Source of the DNA: Oikopleura dioica
Lineage: Eukaryota; Chordata; Appendicularia; Copelata; Oikopleuridae
NCBI GenBank assembly: GCA_907165135.1
Contig: OU015569.1
Span: forward strand, 10,168,501 to 10,232,500
DNA length: 64,000 nucleotides
Reading direction: 5' to 3'
Below, one piece after another: positions 1-10,491 of the stretch. The translations under genes were made by a program, and so were the position numbers. Within the stretch, counting starts at the first letter, position 1, and each line of letters starts with the position of its first letter. Below the pieces are notes generated by a model that searched no databases, was not told the origin of the DNA, and saw only the letters and a list, made by a program, of their open reading frames with translations.

Positions 1-1632
1 CGTTGGTTGTTGAAATAGTTCTTCAGGTGGCGGGTTAGCAATCGGGACGCAGCTCGGAATATTCTCAACAGGAGGTTTCGGAGCAGTTTTTTTCGGGGCT
101 TTGCGTTTTGAAGCAGATTTCGCCGGGGGTTTCACTGGCTGAGAACTTTTACGTGGCTGAGAACTCTTCTGTGGCTGAGAGCTCTTCTGTGGTTGAGTTC
201 TCTTATGTGGCTGAGTACTCTTCTGTGGCTGAGTACTCTTACGCTTTCTGGACTCTAGGAACATGGATCCAGGGTCTACCTTCATTTTCAAACCTTCAAG
301 CTTGGAAGGTTTTGAGGGAATCGGTCGGGGTTCACAAGTGTGCACTTTTTCCTTATCCAGATGTCCATTTCGGCTTAAGAAACACTTCTTGACCTTGAGG
401 CCATCCAAATTAGACATGAAATGCATCACTGCATCTTCTTTTGGATCCTCTCCTTCTTTCTTCGTCGGAATTCGAACATTGCGAGGTCCACGCGGTTTGA
501 ATGTCAACTCGAAGTTTTCAGGAAGGAGAGCCTTTTGCACCTCCTTCAAATTCATATTTTCAAGGCATTTTGCTGGCAGTGTGGTCGACTGGACAATGAC
601 AGCTGGTTCAGAGGTCGGCTGAGTAACGGTCAGAGGTACTTCCTGGGAAACGATCGCTGGCTGACCTGGGAAGACCTCAATATTTTCAGCGGAAGAAGTC
701 GCCCCTGAATCTCGTTTGGCAGAGCTTGGCGTTGCTTCGGCTGTCTTTTCCACCAATGCATTAATTGGAGCAACGTCTTCTAGGGTGAGATCTATCGTTT
801 TATCCGGTTCGGATGATAGATCTATCGTTGGAACATGCTTATTTGCTACTTGTTTCGCTTTAGAGGGGGTCGGTTTCCTTGGCTTTGGAAAATTCTGCTT
901 TCTAGCGAGATTTTCTTGACGTAGAAAGTGTTTCTTCGCATTGCCTGTTTGCCGAATCATCGCATCTCCTGCTACGTCTGCTTTGAACTGCAAATACTGC
1001 TGCATCACTTCGTCGGAAAACGCATCGGTGTTGATCCTGAAAAACTTATAATAAATGGCTTTGGAAGATTACTTACTTGTCGATATTTCCTTTGTCTTTC
1101 ATGCCCGAAACACCGCCACTCTTGTTGATCAGTTCCTGAAGCACGTCTGGAAAATCAGTGTCTGTGAGATTATCCAGAGTGTCGTGAATAAGTTTTTGTC
1201 CGACCGGTTTTGTTGGAAGTGTTGTTTTCGAAAAGGAGCTGCTGGCAGGCTCATTTGGGTTTCTTACTTCATCCGGGCTAAGAAAGAGTATTTAGGCTTA
1301 CAATCTGATTGTATTACATACCTTTCTCCTAGAATCGTTGATTTGCAAATACACAAGTCGTCTCTCTTTTTGACATAAGTAGTCAAATCGTCGACTTTGG
1401 CGGTAAGGGACTTCAAAAAGTCAAGAATCTCGGTTACTTTTCCATCAACTAACAGTAGATCGCTTTTATCCGGGTTTTACTTGTTCCGAAGAAAACATGT
1501 TTTGAAAATTATAAAGCAAATAAATCCGGTCCTTTTCGAAGCAACATTGAAAAGCTGAACCTGCGTCGACTTTGGAGGTGTTTCGTTTTTATCCGTGGAC
1601 GGGGGATTTCCCGAAGTTGCGTTTTCGGACAT
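1..1632 (-). CDS. Orphan Lys/Ser/Pro-rich nuclear-type protein, 3' end outside window
   Basis: Minus-strand gene reconstructed from at least four exons; it runs off the left edge. Exon 1 begins with ATG at 1632 (MSENATSGNPP). A phase-compatible exon around 1325-1455 follows (VDGKVTEILDFLKS), then one ending near 1096 (DTDFPDVLQELINKSGG), then a long open exon from about 1041 to the edge. The last exon carries two copies of a TIDL motif followed by acidic residues (TIDLSSEPD, TIDLTLED), which resemble SUMO-interacting motifs, and a six-fold K-S/R-S/T-Q-P repeat. The C-terminal part is Lys/Pro rich. I do not recognise the family. Plus-strand ORFs here are shadows. The exon 1 to 2 junction is uncertain. 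The long uninterrupted frame, GT-AG junctions and acidic/basic segregation support coding; function is unknown. Confidence 0.65.
134..243. repeat. Six-unit 18-bp tandem repeat in coding sequence
   Basis: Six tandem copies of an 18-bp unit (plus-strand core tggctgagaactctt). On the minus strand they read K-[SR]-[ST]-Q-P-[QHRV]. The copies differ mainly at synonymous or conservative sites, so the array looks protein-constrained rather than freshly expanded. It precedes a Lys/Pro-rich tail. Confidence 0.85.
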
Positions 1633-1772
1633 GCTCTGATAAATATTTCAGCGTTTTTTTAGGTACTAAGGGGATTCTCTAGCAAGGGAATGATTGAAAA
1701 GGAGCGAAATAAATAAGTAACTTGGGCATGTTCTCGAAAAGCCTCGCCAAGGTGAAACATTCAAAAACACCG

Positions 1773-2183
1773 CTATTCTTTCGTCATTTTAACAAATTTT
1801 ACCTTGAGAAATGATTTGCAGGCATTTTCGATTATGCGTTGAGATTTGGCATCACGAAGGTTTAAATTGGAGTCGATAGAGTTTTCATCGTGCGTTGTTT
1901 CTTTCAGGGGAGACGGTTTCATTTCTTCGTTGAGCGGAAACTCCGCCCAACTTCTACGAGCTGCTCTTTCTTCCTGATCGCTAAAAAATGAGGACCAGAG
2001 ATTCTTCCCTTTTTTTAAATGAGCGCGCTTGGCGCCGCGTCCAGCTGGATGAACTATTTTTTGACCAATCGCGCGCCAAAAGCACTCAATCCCGCTAAGC
2101 TTGAAATTCTCGCCAATCTTGCCTTCTTCTTCCGCGAAAAATATACCCGGGGAAACGTAGCCCTTCCAGGCTCGAGTCACCAT
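1773..2183 (-). CDS. Hypothetical 136-aa protein
   Basis: Intronless minus-strand ORF starting with ATG at 2183. It is fairly basic (FWRAIGQKIVHPAGRGAKRAHLKKGK) with an EERAARRSWAEF segment, and I recognise no family. It begins only two bases after the stop of the upstream minus-strand ORF at 2186-2419. That could mean a two-cistron transcript, an unrecognised intron joining the two, or that the upstream ORF is 5' UTR. Coding status rests only on length and composition. Confidence 0.4.
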   Translation of the reverse strand: MVTRAWKGYVSPGIFFAEEEGKIGENFKLSGIECFWRAIGQKIVHPAGRGAKRAHLKKGKNLWSSFFSDQEERAARRSWAEFPLNEEMKPSPLKETTHDENSIDSNLNLRDAKSQRIIENACKSFLKVKFVKMTKE

Positions 2184-2185
2184 TT

Positions 2186-2419
2186 TCAGATTAATGCTAA
2201 TTGAGTAAAAACGAAAAAACTCAACAATAATAATGCCTCATTGATTTCATCTATCTCAGTCATAAATAAAATCGACTGTATGAAGGGGTTCTTCATCGCT
2301 AAGAATAGCATGAATCGGTTTGTGTTCGGGACTGATGTTGGATCAATTTGCGTAGATAAAATCGGGAAATCAGTTGGCAGTTTCTGCTTCTTGAAAAATG
2401 TTTCGCTTTCGCCAGTCAT
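2186..2419 (-). CDS. Hypothetical 77-aa ORF upstream of the 136-aa ORF
   Basis: Starts with ATG (MTGESETFFKKQKLPTDFPIL) and ends in TGA two bases before the next ORF's ATG. The second half is hydrophobic (EALLLLSFFVFTQLALI) but overlaps a T-rich stretch that could be an intron end, so the last residues may be artefactual. No recognised domain. It may be the first exon of the downstream ORF or an upstream ORF. Confidence 0.3.
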   Translation of the reverse strand: MTGESETFFKKQKLPTDFPILSTQIDPTSVPNTNRFMLFLAMKNPFIQSILFMTEIDEINEALLLLSFFVFTQLALI

Positions 2420-2706
2420 TAACGATTTGAATCAGTAAAAGACGCATTTTTTATAAAGAGAGTATGGGCAGAGCTGGGACGCCACGGAAAACTACAAATT
2501 ACGGGATGAATTAGCGACTTGAAATAAAATTGTCAAGATTGGTTTGTGGAATCAAGGAAGAAACCGCTCTTTGTATGAGAGGAACGGACTTTAGAAGTCA
2601 TCTAATTCATTCCGTCTAAGTAGAAAGCCGAAGAAGAGCAAAAATGTGTTAACACGGCAGAGAAGCTACACTTTGTCACCAGAACAAAACTGCCGGCAGG
2701 TTTCTT

Positions 2707-3233
2707 TTGATAATTCAAGCCTCGCGACTTTATTTAAATTTGAAGGTGGGCTCGATCCAGAGCTTTGCGAATCGCGATAGCCACCATTTTGATAAGTACA
2801 TCAAAAATGCGTTGACCACGCGGCCGAGGAGACTGAGCGAACTGGACTCGAACACCGGTACACCGAATGACCGATCGCATCAAATGTCGGCTCTTTCGCA
2901 AGTGAGGTTTACGGACAACTCCTTGGATCGTTTCCGTCCTCGGAATCAACGAGGGCAGCGTCCTCGCCTTCCATCAAAGAACAGAGACTTCATCTCTGCA
3001 CAGTACAAGAGCACTCAAGGTAGAAAACGAGTCACTGCTGCGTTTGTAAAGCAACAATGTTTAGCGCTGCAGAGGCCGAGGAGTCTCTCGAACTCGGAAA
3101 GGCCCGAGAAGATGAGGAAGCTGATATCTGCGCCGATGGTTGTCGGACAGCACGGTCGAGAGCGCGAGACTTTAGACGAGTCGACCCGAGAGAGCTTGCC
3201 AAAACGAAAGTCAAATGCAACTGTCACTTCTGA
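2707..3233 (+). CDS. Hypothetical Arg-rich protein, two exons
   Basis: An Arg/Ser/Asn-rich plus-strand ORF runs from 2707; the first in-frame ATG is at 2884 (MSALSQVRFTDN). A 32-bp GT-AG intron at 3020-3051 restores a coherent frame continuing as ATMFSAAEAEESLELGKARED and then a Cys-containing tail (VDPRELAKTKVKCNCHF), stop at 3233. Without splicing the ORF stays open to 3300, so both forms are possible. A polyadenylation signal AATAAA lies at 3386-3391, about 150 bp downstream, supporting the strand. No family recognised. The start is uncertain; 2707 itself is TTG. Confidence 0.45.
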
Positions 3234-3385
3234 CCAATCTAACCGTTCTGTCACCAGCATCAGACAAATTTTACATCGACTCTGTCCCTCGCTTCGCTAA
3301 CACACTCATAAAACCATTCGTCTCCGAAACGACCGTTTTCTACCTACACTTAACCGCAAGTTCAAACAAAATATAGCCTGCAAGA

Positions 3386-3391
3386 AATAAA
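3386..3391 (+). promoter_or_regulatory. Polyadenylation signal AATAAA
   Basis: AATAAA hexamer about 150 bp after the stop of the plus-strand hypothetical gene ending at 3233, the expected place for a 3' end signal. Confidence 0.5.
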
Positions 3392-3530
3392 GACAAGACA
3401 AGACTAGAGCAATCACTTCAAGAGTGACTGCTTTAGTTTTATTGAATTAAAATTTTATAAATGGATTCAAGCGTATTGCTGCTTGAATTCAGATTTTATT
3501 TGATTCCGTACAGGAATAAATAAGAACTTG

Positions 3531-3608
3531 TGTGTCCCTTTTCGAGGAATTGTACAAACACGATCCACCTAATTAGGCGTAAGTACAAGATTCAACTTCG
3601 TGGGACAC
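3531..3608. repeat. Imperfect 78-bp foldback
   Basis: Arms TGTGTCCC at 3531 and GGGACACA at the right end, inner pairs TTGTAC/GTACAA, and a central palindrome CCTAATTAGG. The whole can fold into one long imperfect hairpin. It could be a small miniature transposon or a structured RNA. I saw no flanking direct repeat. Confidence 0.45.
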
Positions 3609-5934
3609 ACGAAGTCGGGCTCGCCCGGCGCTGGGCGTCTTTTTACTTTCTGCTGCGGACTAGCCGCAGACTTTTCTTCGCCCACTCTCTTCTAGCATCT
3701 CTCGGAGTGGGCAAAATCGTTGGAGAGGAGACCAGCGGGCGTTTCGAGGACAGTTAGGCCCACTGGATCATCTTCATTGATTCGGTTCCCTCTCGTTTCG
3801 GCCCTTCGGTGAAAGAGCATCTCGCAATGCCCCTTCGCCGAAGAGACCCGCAGAGGGAGGGGCTCTGATAAATCGTGGATCGCGAATTCTAAAATAAAAA
3901 AGTTGAAAATCAAATTTAAAAAATCGAGGGCTCCGCCGGACTCGGCAGCAAAAGCTGAAAAATCGCAAAAGCGTCTTACCTGTTGGACGACAAATGGCGA
4001 ACTGACGAATTTCCCAACTTTGGCTTGAAAACAACCCATGTTCTAGAGAATTTTCGCTTTTTCTTCTCCAAACTCAAAAACACACCATTTTTGATCATTT
4101 TTCGGAGTTTTTTCGCTATAAAAAGATTTTCCACCGTTGGAAATCTTTGTTCTCTCGTTTTCAAGTACAACTCTTGACTATGCTCCCGCTGGCGTTCTGA
4201 AAAATAAAATTTGAAATAATTTTCACTAAATTTTCACGGTCAGAACATAATAATTGAGCTGGTCTGAGGTTGAAAGACTAGTTTTGCAGTTATTTTCAAA
4301 GCTTACTTTACTTGCTAAAACAAACAAAAATACATGTCAGGGCTGATAAATAGATGATATGGCAAAAGAGATAAATAAAATCAATTTCATATCGAACTTT
4401 GAAGTGTCAAGAAGAGAATAAGAAAGGGGCCGAAAGGACCAGCCAAACCTGGCTAGAATAGTTTTAGCGAGCTCCGAGGCTGGCAAGTATACAGTCAAGC
4501 TACAGGCACCGTCCGCGATCTCAAAAATGCATGAGAACGGAGATAGACCGGTCGGTTTTTTCAAAAGTTCCGAATCTCGGAACTAGAATACGCATAGATT
4601 AGAGATATTTATGATGGGCAGAACTTAAGGCTTATGGAACTGGAAGTTGGTGCGGCAATTAATATTATTCTTGAAAGAATTGGGTCAGTTAAGGAAATCC
4701 GAATGCTATTGAAATGAAAAAATATAAAAGACTTTGGTAGGTCTTCCTTGATTTCTTTCGCAAAAGAGAGTGATATATCTAAATTTAAGTAAACAGGGAG
4801 TTCTTTTCAAAAAATATAGAATTGTTAAATACATTAAAATTATATTGTTTTTCTTTTTTCCATAAGTGCAGTTAAAAATCAGTTTTGAACGGTTCAGGAC
4901 TTGTGAAAAATGTAAAAGTTTCAGGAGTTGAGTCTGAGTTTTGATATAACTAAAACTCTGTTGATGCTGTTGAAAGAATGAAACGTCAGGAAAGTTAGTG
5001 TATCTCAAGCTTTGCCCTCTTTTTCGTTAGAAAGAGAGCAAACTATTATTATATTTGTGGGATACGATGATACTTTTGTTTCTATTCGTACATAAGAAAT
5101 CGCTTTGGATGCAAGGGTTGGAACTAGTGGGATGGTCAAGGTAATAAATATGAGAAAAACACTTGTTATCTGTTCAGAATTTGCTTAGGTCAATTTTAGT
5201 AGAAGCAATAAATGAAATAAGTGCAAATTGCCAGGGCGCAGACTCGACTGCGCAAGTGATCAATTTCGTAAATGGAAGATAATGACAAAAATAAAAGGGA
5301 ATTTACAGTCGAGAATTCTCCGAAAGTGCAGTAATGATGTGACTTTCGATGGCATAGTAAACTTGCATTGACAATAAACCACATTTTATATCTTTTTGGA
5401 AGCGCGTTTCAAAGTCAGATCAAATAAGGGTCAGATAAATGTCAGTTAATTGGGGATAAATAAGGGGTGGAGGGTAGATATTGTTTTATGCTCTTGGAAG
5501 GCATTTACTGGGTATTTTTAGGGATGAAGATATATTTTCAGCGGTTTGAAAATATGGAGGAGCACGAGAGACGAGTCTTTCTCTAGGAATTGGATATCGT
5601 GGATTCATGCGTAAGCTGGCGGGTTTGTAGTTGTTGCTGTTTTGGAATCACCGTCACAAGGCCACTTTAGGGTCGATGAGTTTGTTGGAGTTCGCGTGAG
5701 CTGCTTTTGATCGGATGCACCCAGTAAGTCTTCTTACTGCTCAGTCTCCTAAGCCAAGAAGGCGCAGAAAATCGTTCAAAACTGCAAGTCACCCAAACTG
5801 CGGTGGTCGTGGCCGTGAGGGATATCGCGCGGAAGTGGAATAGCAATGTCTACCCAACGGGATCATAATTCTATTCAATTTACTAAGAGTAGAGAGAATC
5901 AGCTGATCCCAAGCTTTAGATTGACTGGATTGGT

Positions 5935-6180
5935 TTATGATTCGGATGGCTGTAGGTGGTTTATTACTAGGCTCTTGAGCCATTCGTTGAGCGGACCCCA
6001 AAGTAAGGAATGTTCCCATAATCGCTTGTCCAGATCCTGAATGCGAAAATAGAATTCCAATTTACTGAGATATCTCACCATGAGATCGTCAGCCAACTCC
6101 CAGCTGACTTGGTTGCGAAGCTCTTCGAAGTTGTGTGTGTATTTTGGTCGCACGCGCGCCGCATGTCCCCTTTGCGAAGC
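5935..6180 (-). CDS. Possible coding fragment downstream of the orphan membrane protein
   Basis: Minus-strand open frame (VRPKYTHNFEELRNQVSWELADDLMVRYLSK and on) with good amino-acid character and amphipathic spacing, ending in TAA at 5935. It has no ATG start and begins after an in-frame stop at 6183, only about 40 bp after the stop of the gene at 6220. It may be a downstream cistron whose first exon I could not place, or chance. No domain recognised. Confidence 0.25.
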   Translation of the reverse strand, partial: ASQRGHAARVRPKYTHNFEELRNQVSWELADDLMVRYLSKLEFYFRIQDLDKRLWEHSLLWGPLNEWLKSLVINHLQPSES

Positions 6181-6219
6181 TTATCAAAGTGTTTTCAACT
6201 CGAATTAACCGTAAATGTA

Positions 6220-8380
6220 TCATATGCTTAACGACTCAAAAGAGACGATTATAAGCCCGTACATAAGGCCTTTTTCAGTGTCTTCGGCCAACGGTTGGGC
6301 TTCTTCGATGTAACAGAAGTACTCAGCGAGGCCAAGCTCTTCGACTTGTCGGAACTCGCACGTTCTGTTCAGTATATCGGAGAAGGTGCAAAGCTGGTGA
6401 TTGCCGCCTTGGTCTTCAGATACGTCCGGTGCTGAGGAGTCTGAGGAGGACTCGCCAGCAGAAAGTCCAAGCCCACTGAAAGTTAGCTACTCCCTAAAAA
6501 AGGATTCTTACCTTGATTGACGCGAGGGATTGAGACGATTCATCAGACTCACGAAGGGGTGCCGCTTGTACTACGACAATTGATTATTGTATTTTCATCG
6601 ACACGATTACTTACCAGAATTTCGCTATTTCTCCCGAGCATAAGTTGCATTATCAGTCCAATTATATTCTTGAGCTGATAGCCAAAATGCTCCTCCCCGT
6701 CCTTACACGAAGCAATCAAATGCTTATTCACGTAAATGTGTGGAGATGAGATGTCGTATGATTTCCCGTAGAGCGATGGTTCATCATCTTTGAAGGGCGT
6801 CAAGATCAGCTCAAGGACATTGCTGTTGATGAAGCCCGACGGCGTTACTTCGAAAAGAACGCTCTTGGGTGAGATTTCGAAGATGGTGTCCACTCCGGAC
6901 TTGACGTCATTTGTGCGGCAGAGCTTTTGCAGCTTCGCGAAATAGGAATTGAGGGAACCAGTCGCCAGCTTCGAGGTCAACGCTCGCGCCATCGAAACAA
7001 CTTGCACTGGGTCACGTGCTTCCCGTGCGTTGATTATAACTGAAATAATTTTCATCGAATGGAAAAAAACAACAAATAGAGTTCAGTTGAAGAAAAACTT
7101 ACACTGAAGACTACGCAACTTACACTGTAGCGAGACCAGCTGTGTCGATGGCATTAGGTTTTTAAAAGCAGTCATGTAGAAGTATTTTTCATCTTCGGAA
7201 AACATCCAAGAGGAAAAAAAAGCAACCTTCTGTATCTTTTGGGCTTCGACGAGACTGTGCATAAATTTGAGCTTGTCGCCTAGTTTCTCCGCTGATACTC
7301 GGAAGTTACGTGTTTTACTCGTCGGGTCGATCTCCAAATAGCCTGGGAAGAGGTCGCCATTGACGGGAGCATAATCCCCTTCAATGTACGCCTGAAACTT
7401 GAAATAGCTAAGAATGGAAGTCACGCAAAATCTACCTTGGCTTCATCAGTGACCAAGGGCTGCGATTCCAAGTCGTCCATTTGGTTTTCCTCCTCGGTTG
7501 CTTGCTCAGGGTATTTTTGCCGCAAGAAAAACATGTGCGAAAAGTAGATAGCCACGCAAATCACCAGCAAGAGCACTAAAATAGATCTTATCGGAATTGT
7601 ATGCTATAAAACGGGCGCACCTATTATAACATAAGTGAGCGTGTGTTCAGAAGGATTAGTGATGTTATACTCCTCGTAGAATTGTTTGCACTCCTCGATT
7701 AGTGGATCCATTCCTGCCACCAATTCAGCACGATGCGTTTGATTGCAGAAATAGCAACGGTTCGAAAGTGTATCTTCCATGTGATCCTGGCATCTGACAC
7801 CCTTTTCTTTTAGAAATTCGTAAGCTTCGCTTTCTTCCATTTGAAAAAATGCCTCTATTTTTGACTTTTGATTGCATAAAGATCCTTGGCACTTAACGTG
7901 TGTGAGATGCTTGTTGTCGGATTTATCCAGCGGACATGAAACGTGAGAATAGTAACAGTAACCATAGCCCTTGAATTCTTCACGGCTGCTGATGTTGAAT
8001 CTGTACTTGTCTGGACTTTCATCGATTTCGAAAGACTTGAATTTATCCGTTTTTTCTGAGACTGATCCCGAAGAGTTTGTCTCGGACGAGTTCTGAGTCT
8101 CAATTACGTAGTTCCTTAACTCGAGTGTACGTAAATGAAAAGGATCTTTTACTAACCTCCAATCACACACGGCCGAATAATTGGCGCCGAAATAATCTTC
8201 AATGGTTTTTTTCATGTTTCTTGATTCAGGCGTGTCTTCCGGAGTCTCTTGATAGATGCAGAAATCCGTCTACAAAAGATAATTATTCAAGAAATACTCT
8301 CTGTATGTTATGAAAAATCTTAACACGAAGAGGACCAAACGTACAAGAGCGAGCTTTAGAATTTGCAGAGTTATTAGCAT
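6220..8380 (-). CDS. Orphan type I single-pass membrane protein
   Basis: Exons join in phase: a short hydrophobic N-terminus (MLITLQILKLAL), a Cys-rich ectodomain (YCYYSHVSC, CQGSLCNQK, CQDHMED, RCYFCNQTH), a transmembrane segment (YVIIVLLLVICVAIYF), an acidic juxtamembrane stretch and a cytosolic region of roughly 300 residues with an alpha/beta pattern (SSWMFSEDEKYFYMTAFKN; PSLYGKSYDISSPHIYVNK; HFGYQLKNIIGLIMQLMLG). The C-terminus ends FESLSI. Introns are 35-60 bp GT-AG. An alternative upstream ATG at 8503 would extend the N-terminus but bury the signal peptide. I recognise no family. The architecture suggests a receptor or membrane adaptor; that is inference. Confidence 0.7.
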
Positions 8381-9120
8381 GGCCTCCTCAGCTTTTAATT
8401 CTAACGGCAAAAGGCAAGGGAAATACACGCCCGATAGATTTACCGCCCACGATAGAGCATTATGCTTTCGTAAATCATACGAAATAAAACCGAAATCGCT
8501 CATTGTCCCACGACTGTTTTACAGAATCTCTGTCGCTTTTAGACGTCTGTAAATTTTTCCCTCTTACGATATCACGCATTTTTCAACTTTTAATGAAATT
8601 TTACCGACTATCATTTCCATGGTAATGAAGGAAACTTACAGTAGCGGTGTTGTCTTGGCCAGAACTCAAGAGGGGGAAACTCAGGAGCCATACGCCCCTC
8701 ATCGTTGCCAGCTGAGCGTAGTCCGAATTCGACTTTTATTCTAAACTGAGGGATTACTGTCAGCATTACGAAAATAAGGAAGACTCTTTTAAAAAACAGA
8801 TTCAGTAGATTCAGCAGACAAAGTCAACATGAAAGCTCATTTTCCTTGAAGCTTTGAGAACAAGTTGTTTCTCGACTTTCTTGTAAGCTGTATAACTCGC
8901 ACTTAAAAACAGAAAACAGCAACGGTTTGTAGAAGCTGCGATAATTAGAATAAATCGCACGGAGGAACAGAAACTCTGAATTGAGAGCGTAATTGAAGAT
9001 ATCAGAGAACGAATAAATAGGAAACATATTTGGATGAGGGAATAAATAAGAGATTCATTGCATATCCGCGACTAGAAACGGCCCCAGCAGGAGAGTCTTG
9101 ACAAGGATTTTGTGCTTGTT
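8381..9120. other. Intergenic interval
   Basis: Between the orphan membrane gene and metaxin-2, both on the minus strand. AT-rich, with no supported ORF. It should hold the promoter of the membrane gene and the 3' UTR of metaxin-2. Confidence 0.6.
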
Positions 9121-10491
9121 TCATTCAATTCTGGAGAAAGAAATGCAAGCGAATCCATTCCTATCTAGCTCTTTCGTGTGGTTGATGAGGTTGTTGAATC
9201 TGGCGATGGTTTGCTGCAGGTCGCCGCCGAAAGTGCCGACGTACTTGGTCGTTAAAATCGCATATAAATGGCCGAACAGCAAACAGTCGAGCTCGGAGAT
9301 GCGCTCGCCGAATAAATACGTCTTCTCTCCAAGAACACCCGAAAACACAGCGAGTACATTTGCGAACTCGCGGAGTACGTCTTTTCTTGTCATAACGTCC
9401 CACTGAAAAAAAACGTTAATTCATGTTTTGTCTTTTCTCTCTTTTTCGCTTTTTATGTAGCTGCCTCCCACGAAGAAGGAGGATCAGGATCAATCGCAAT
9501 TTCAATGCCCCTGGCGACAAATGAATTCAGTAAATTTTCTTTATTTTCCTAGCCGTTTTTATTTAGTGGCTCGGCTTTTTGGAGAGTCCAAAGTTGATAA
9601 TTATGATTAATAATTGCTTTTGGCTTCACTCACATTGTGGAGAGCGAGGTGTTTGAGCACGTTATCGCGTCTATTTTTAAACACGAACCCACGGAAAAAC
9701 CAGTAAACATCCAGTGGTTCGGTGTATCTCTTCTTCGTCACATTGAGCACAGTCGTTTGGTCCAGCCATGAGTGATACAGTTCCACGCGCTTGAGGACGT
9801 CTTATGAGGTTCAATCTGTATTTAAAGAAAAGCTGAATGAAGGAATCAACCTCGCCTATTAGACTGAAGAGACGTTTCTCGAGATCACTGTCTTCGGGAG
9901 AGGGCGTGTGCACGATCTCCTTCTTCTTCAACACTTCCTGAATCTCCTTGACGCCAGAGTAGATCTTCGACTTGTCGGAGAGGACAGGAACATTGCCGTT
10001 TCTCGATCTCCACTCTGTGTTCGCCGCTTCTACGATTTGAAACTCGATCCCGAGTGTCTTCAGCAGCGTCTGAACTTACTGTCTCTTATCTCTGTTTGTC
10101 TGTTCGTCTAAGCACAGCAATCTGTGTAAAAAACCTGCCTTAGAAACTCTCTTAGTAGCCTCAACCAAATCGGTTAACGAAACTGAAAAGCGGCTTTGCG
10201 AAAGTTACCATCACAATTTATTTTCTTCCTAGCGAATCAAATTAAAAAAACCTGTCCCGACTCTGTTTACAGGTATCCGAGCTAAGCTGGTCGTGTCTTA
10301 TTTACCTGTACGGCGATGCAGTCGGCCGATTGCTCCAGCAGCTGTTGTTTCTTTTGGAAAGGGACGAAGAGCTAAAGATTTCTCTAAATCGAGCTGATTC
10401 GGATGTTGAGAATTACTTTTAGTCCCACTGAAGCGAAATCGATCGCCCCTTCAATCGCTTTGGCGGCCTTTTGACTGTCGTACTCTGGCAT
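9121..10491 (-). CDS. MTX2: Metaxin-2 (mitochondrial outer-membrane import/SAM complex)
   Basis: Five exons give about 265 residues, matching metaxin-2 length. In order: MPEYDSQKAAKAIEGAIDF; LFVPFQKKQQLLEQSADCIAVQ-type segment equivalent to the metaxin-2 N-terminal thioredoxin-like fold; LKTLGIEFQIVEAANTEWRS...GNVPVLSD; VLKRVELYHSWLDQTTVLNV; and the GST-C-like end SELDCLLFGHLYAILTTKY, which closely follows metaxin-2 (ELDALVFGHLYTILTT). Metaxins act in beta-barrel protein assembly and mitochondrial attachment. The junction near 9810-9855 does not fit a GT-AG intron: alignment to the family needs an AG- or GA-type donor. ATG lies two bases after CTTTTCAG, a likely trans-splice acceptor. Confidence 0.88.

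Larger units (their letters stand above)
3301..5934. other. Long interval without a supported gene
   Basis: AT-rich sequence with no ORF I believe. It holds a foldback at 3531-3608 and small GC-rich hairpins near 3653-3712 (ctgcgg/ccgcag and gcccact/agtgggc stems). ORFs such as 4337-4564 (-) and 3692-4039 (-) have no recognisable domain and poor codon character. A weak minus-strand ORF begins to appear from 5935. Confidence 0.6.

Noticed and set aside
108-1378. Several plus-strand ORFs with Ser/Val/Ala repeats
   Set aside because: They are the antisense of the minus-strand repeat-containing gene; the minus frame is longer and has phased introns.
2734-2949. Minus-strand ORF faintly like a histone H4 (TIQGVVRKP, hydrophobic helix pattern)
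   Set aside because: Identity is too low, the start is TTG, and the plus strand carries a spliced coding frame with a downstream polyadenylation signal.
4337-4564. Minus-strand 75-aa ORF with a hydrophobic end
   Set aside because: Isolated, no domain, AT-rich context and no splice signals that extend it.
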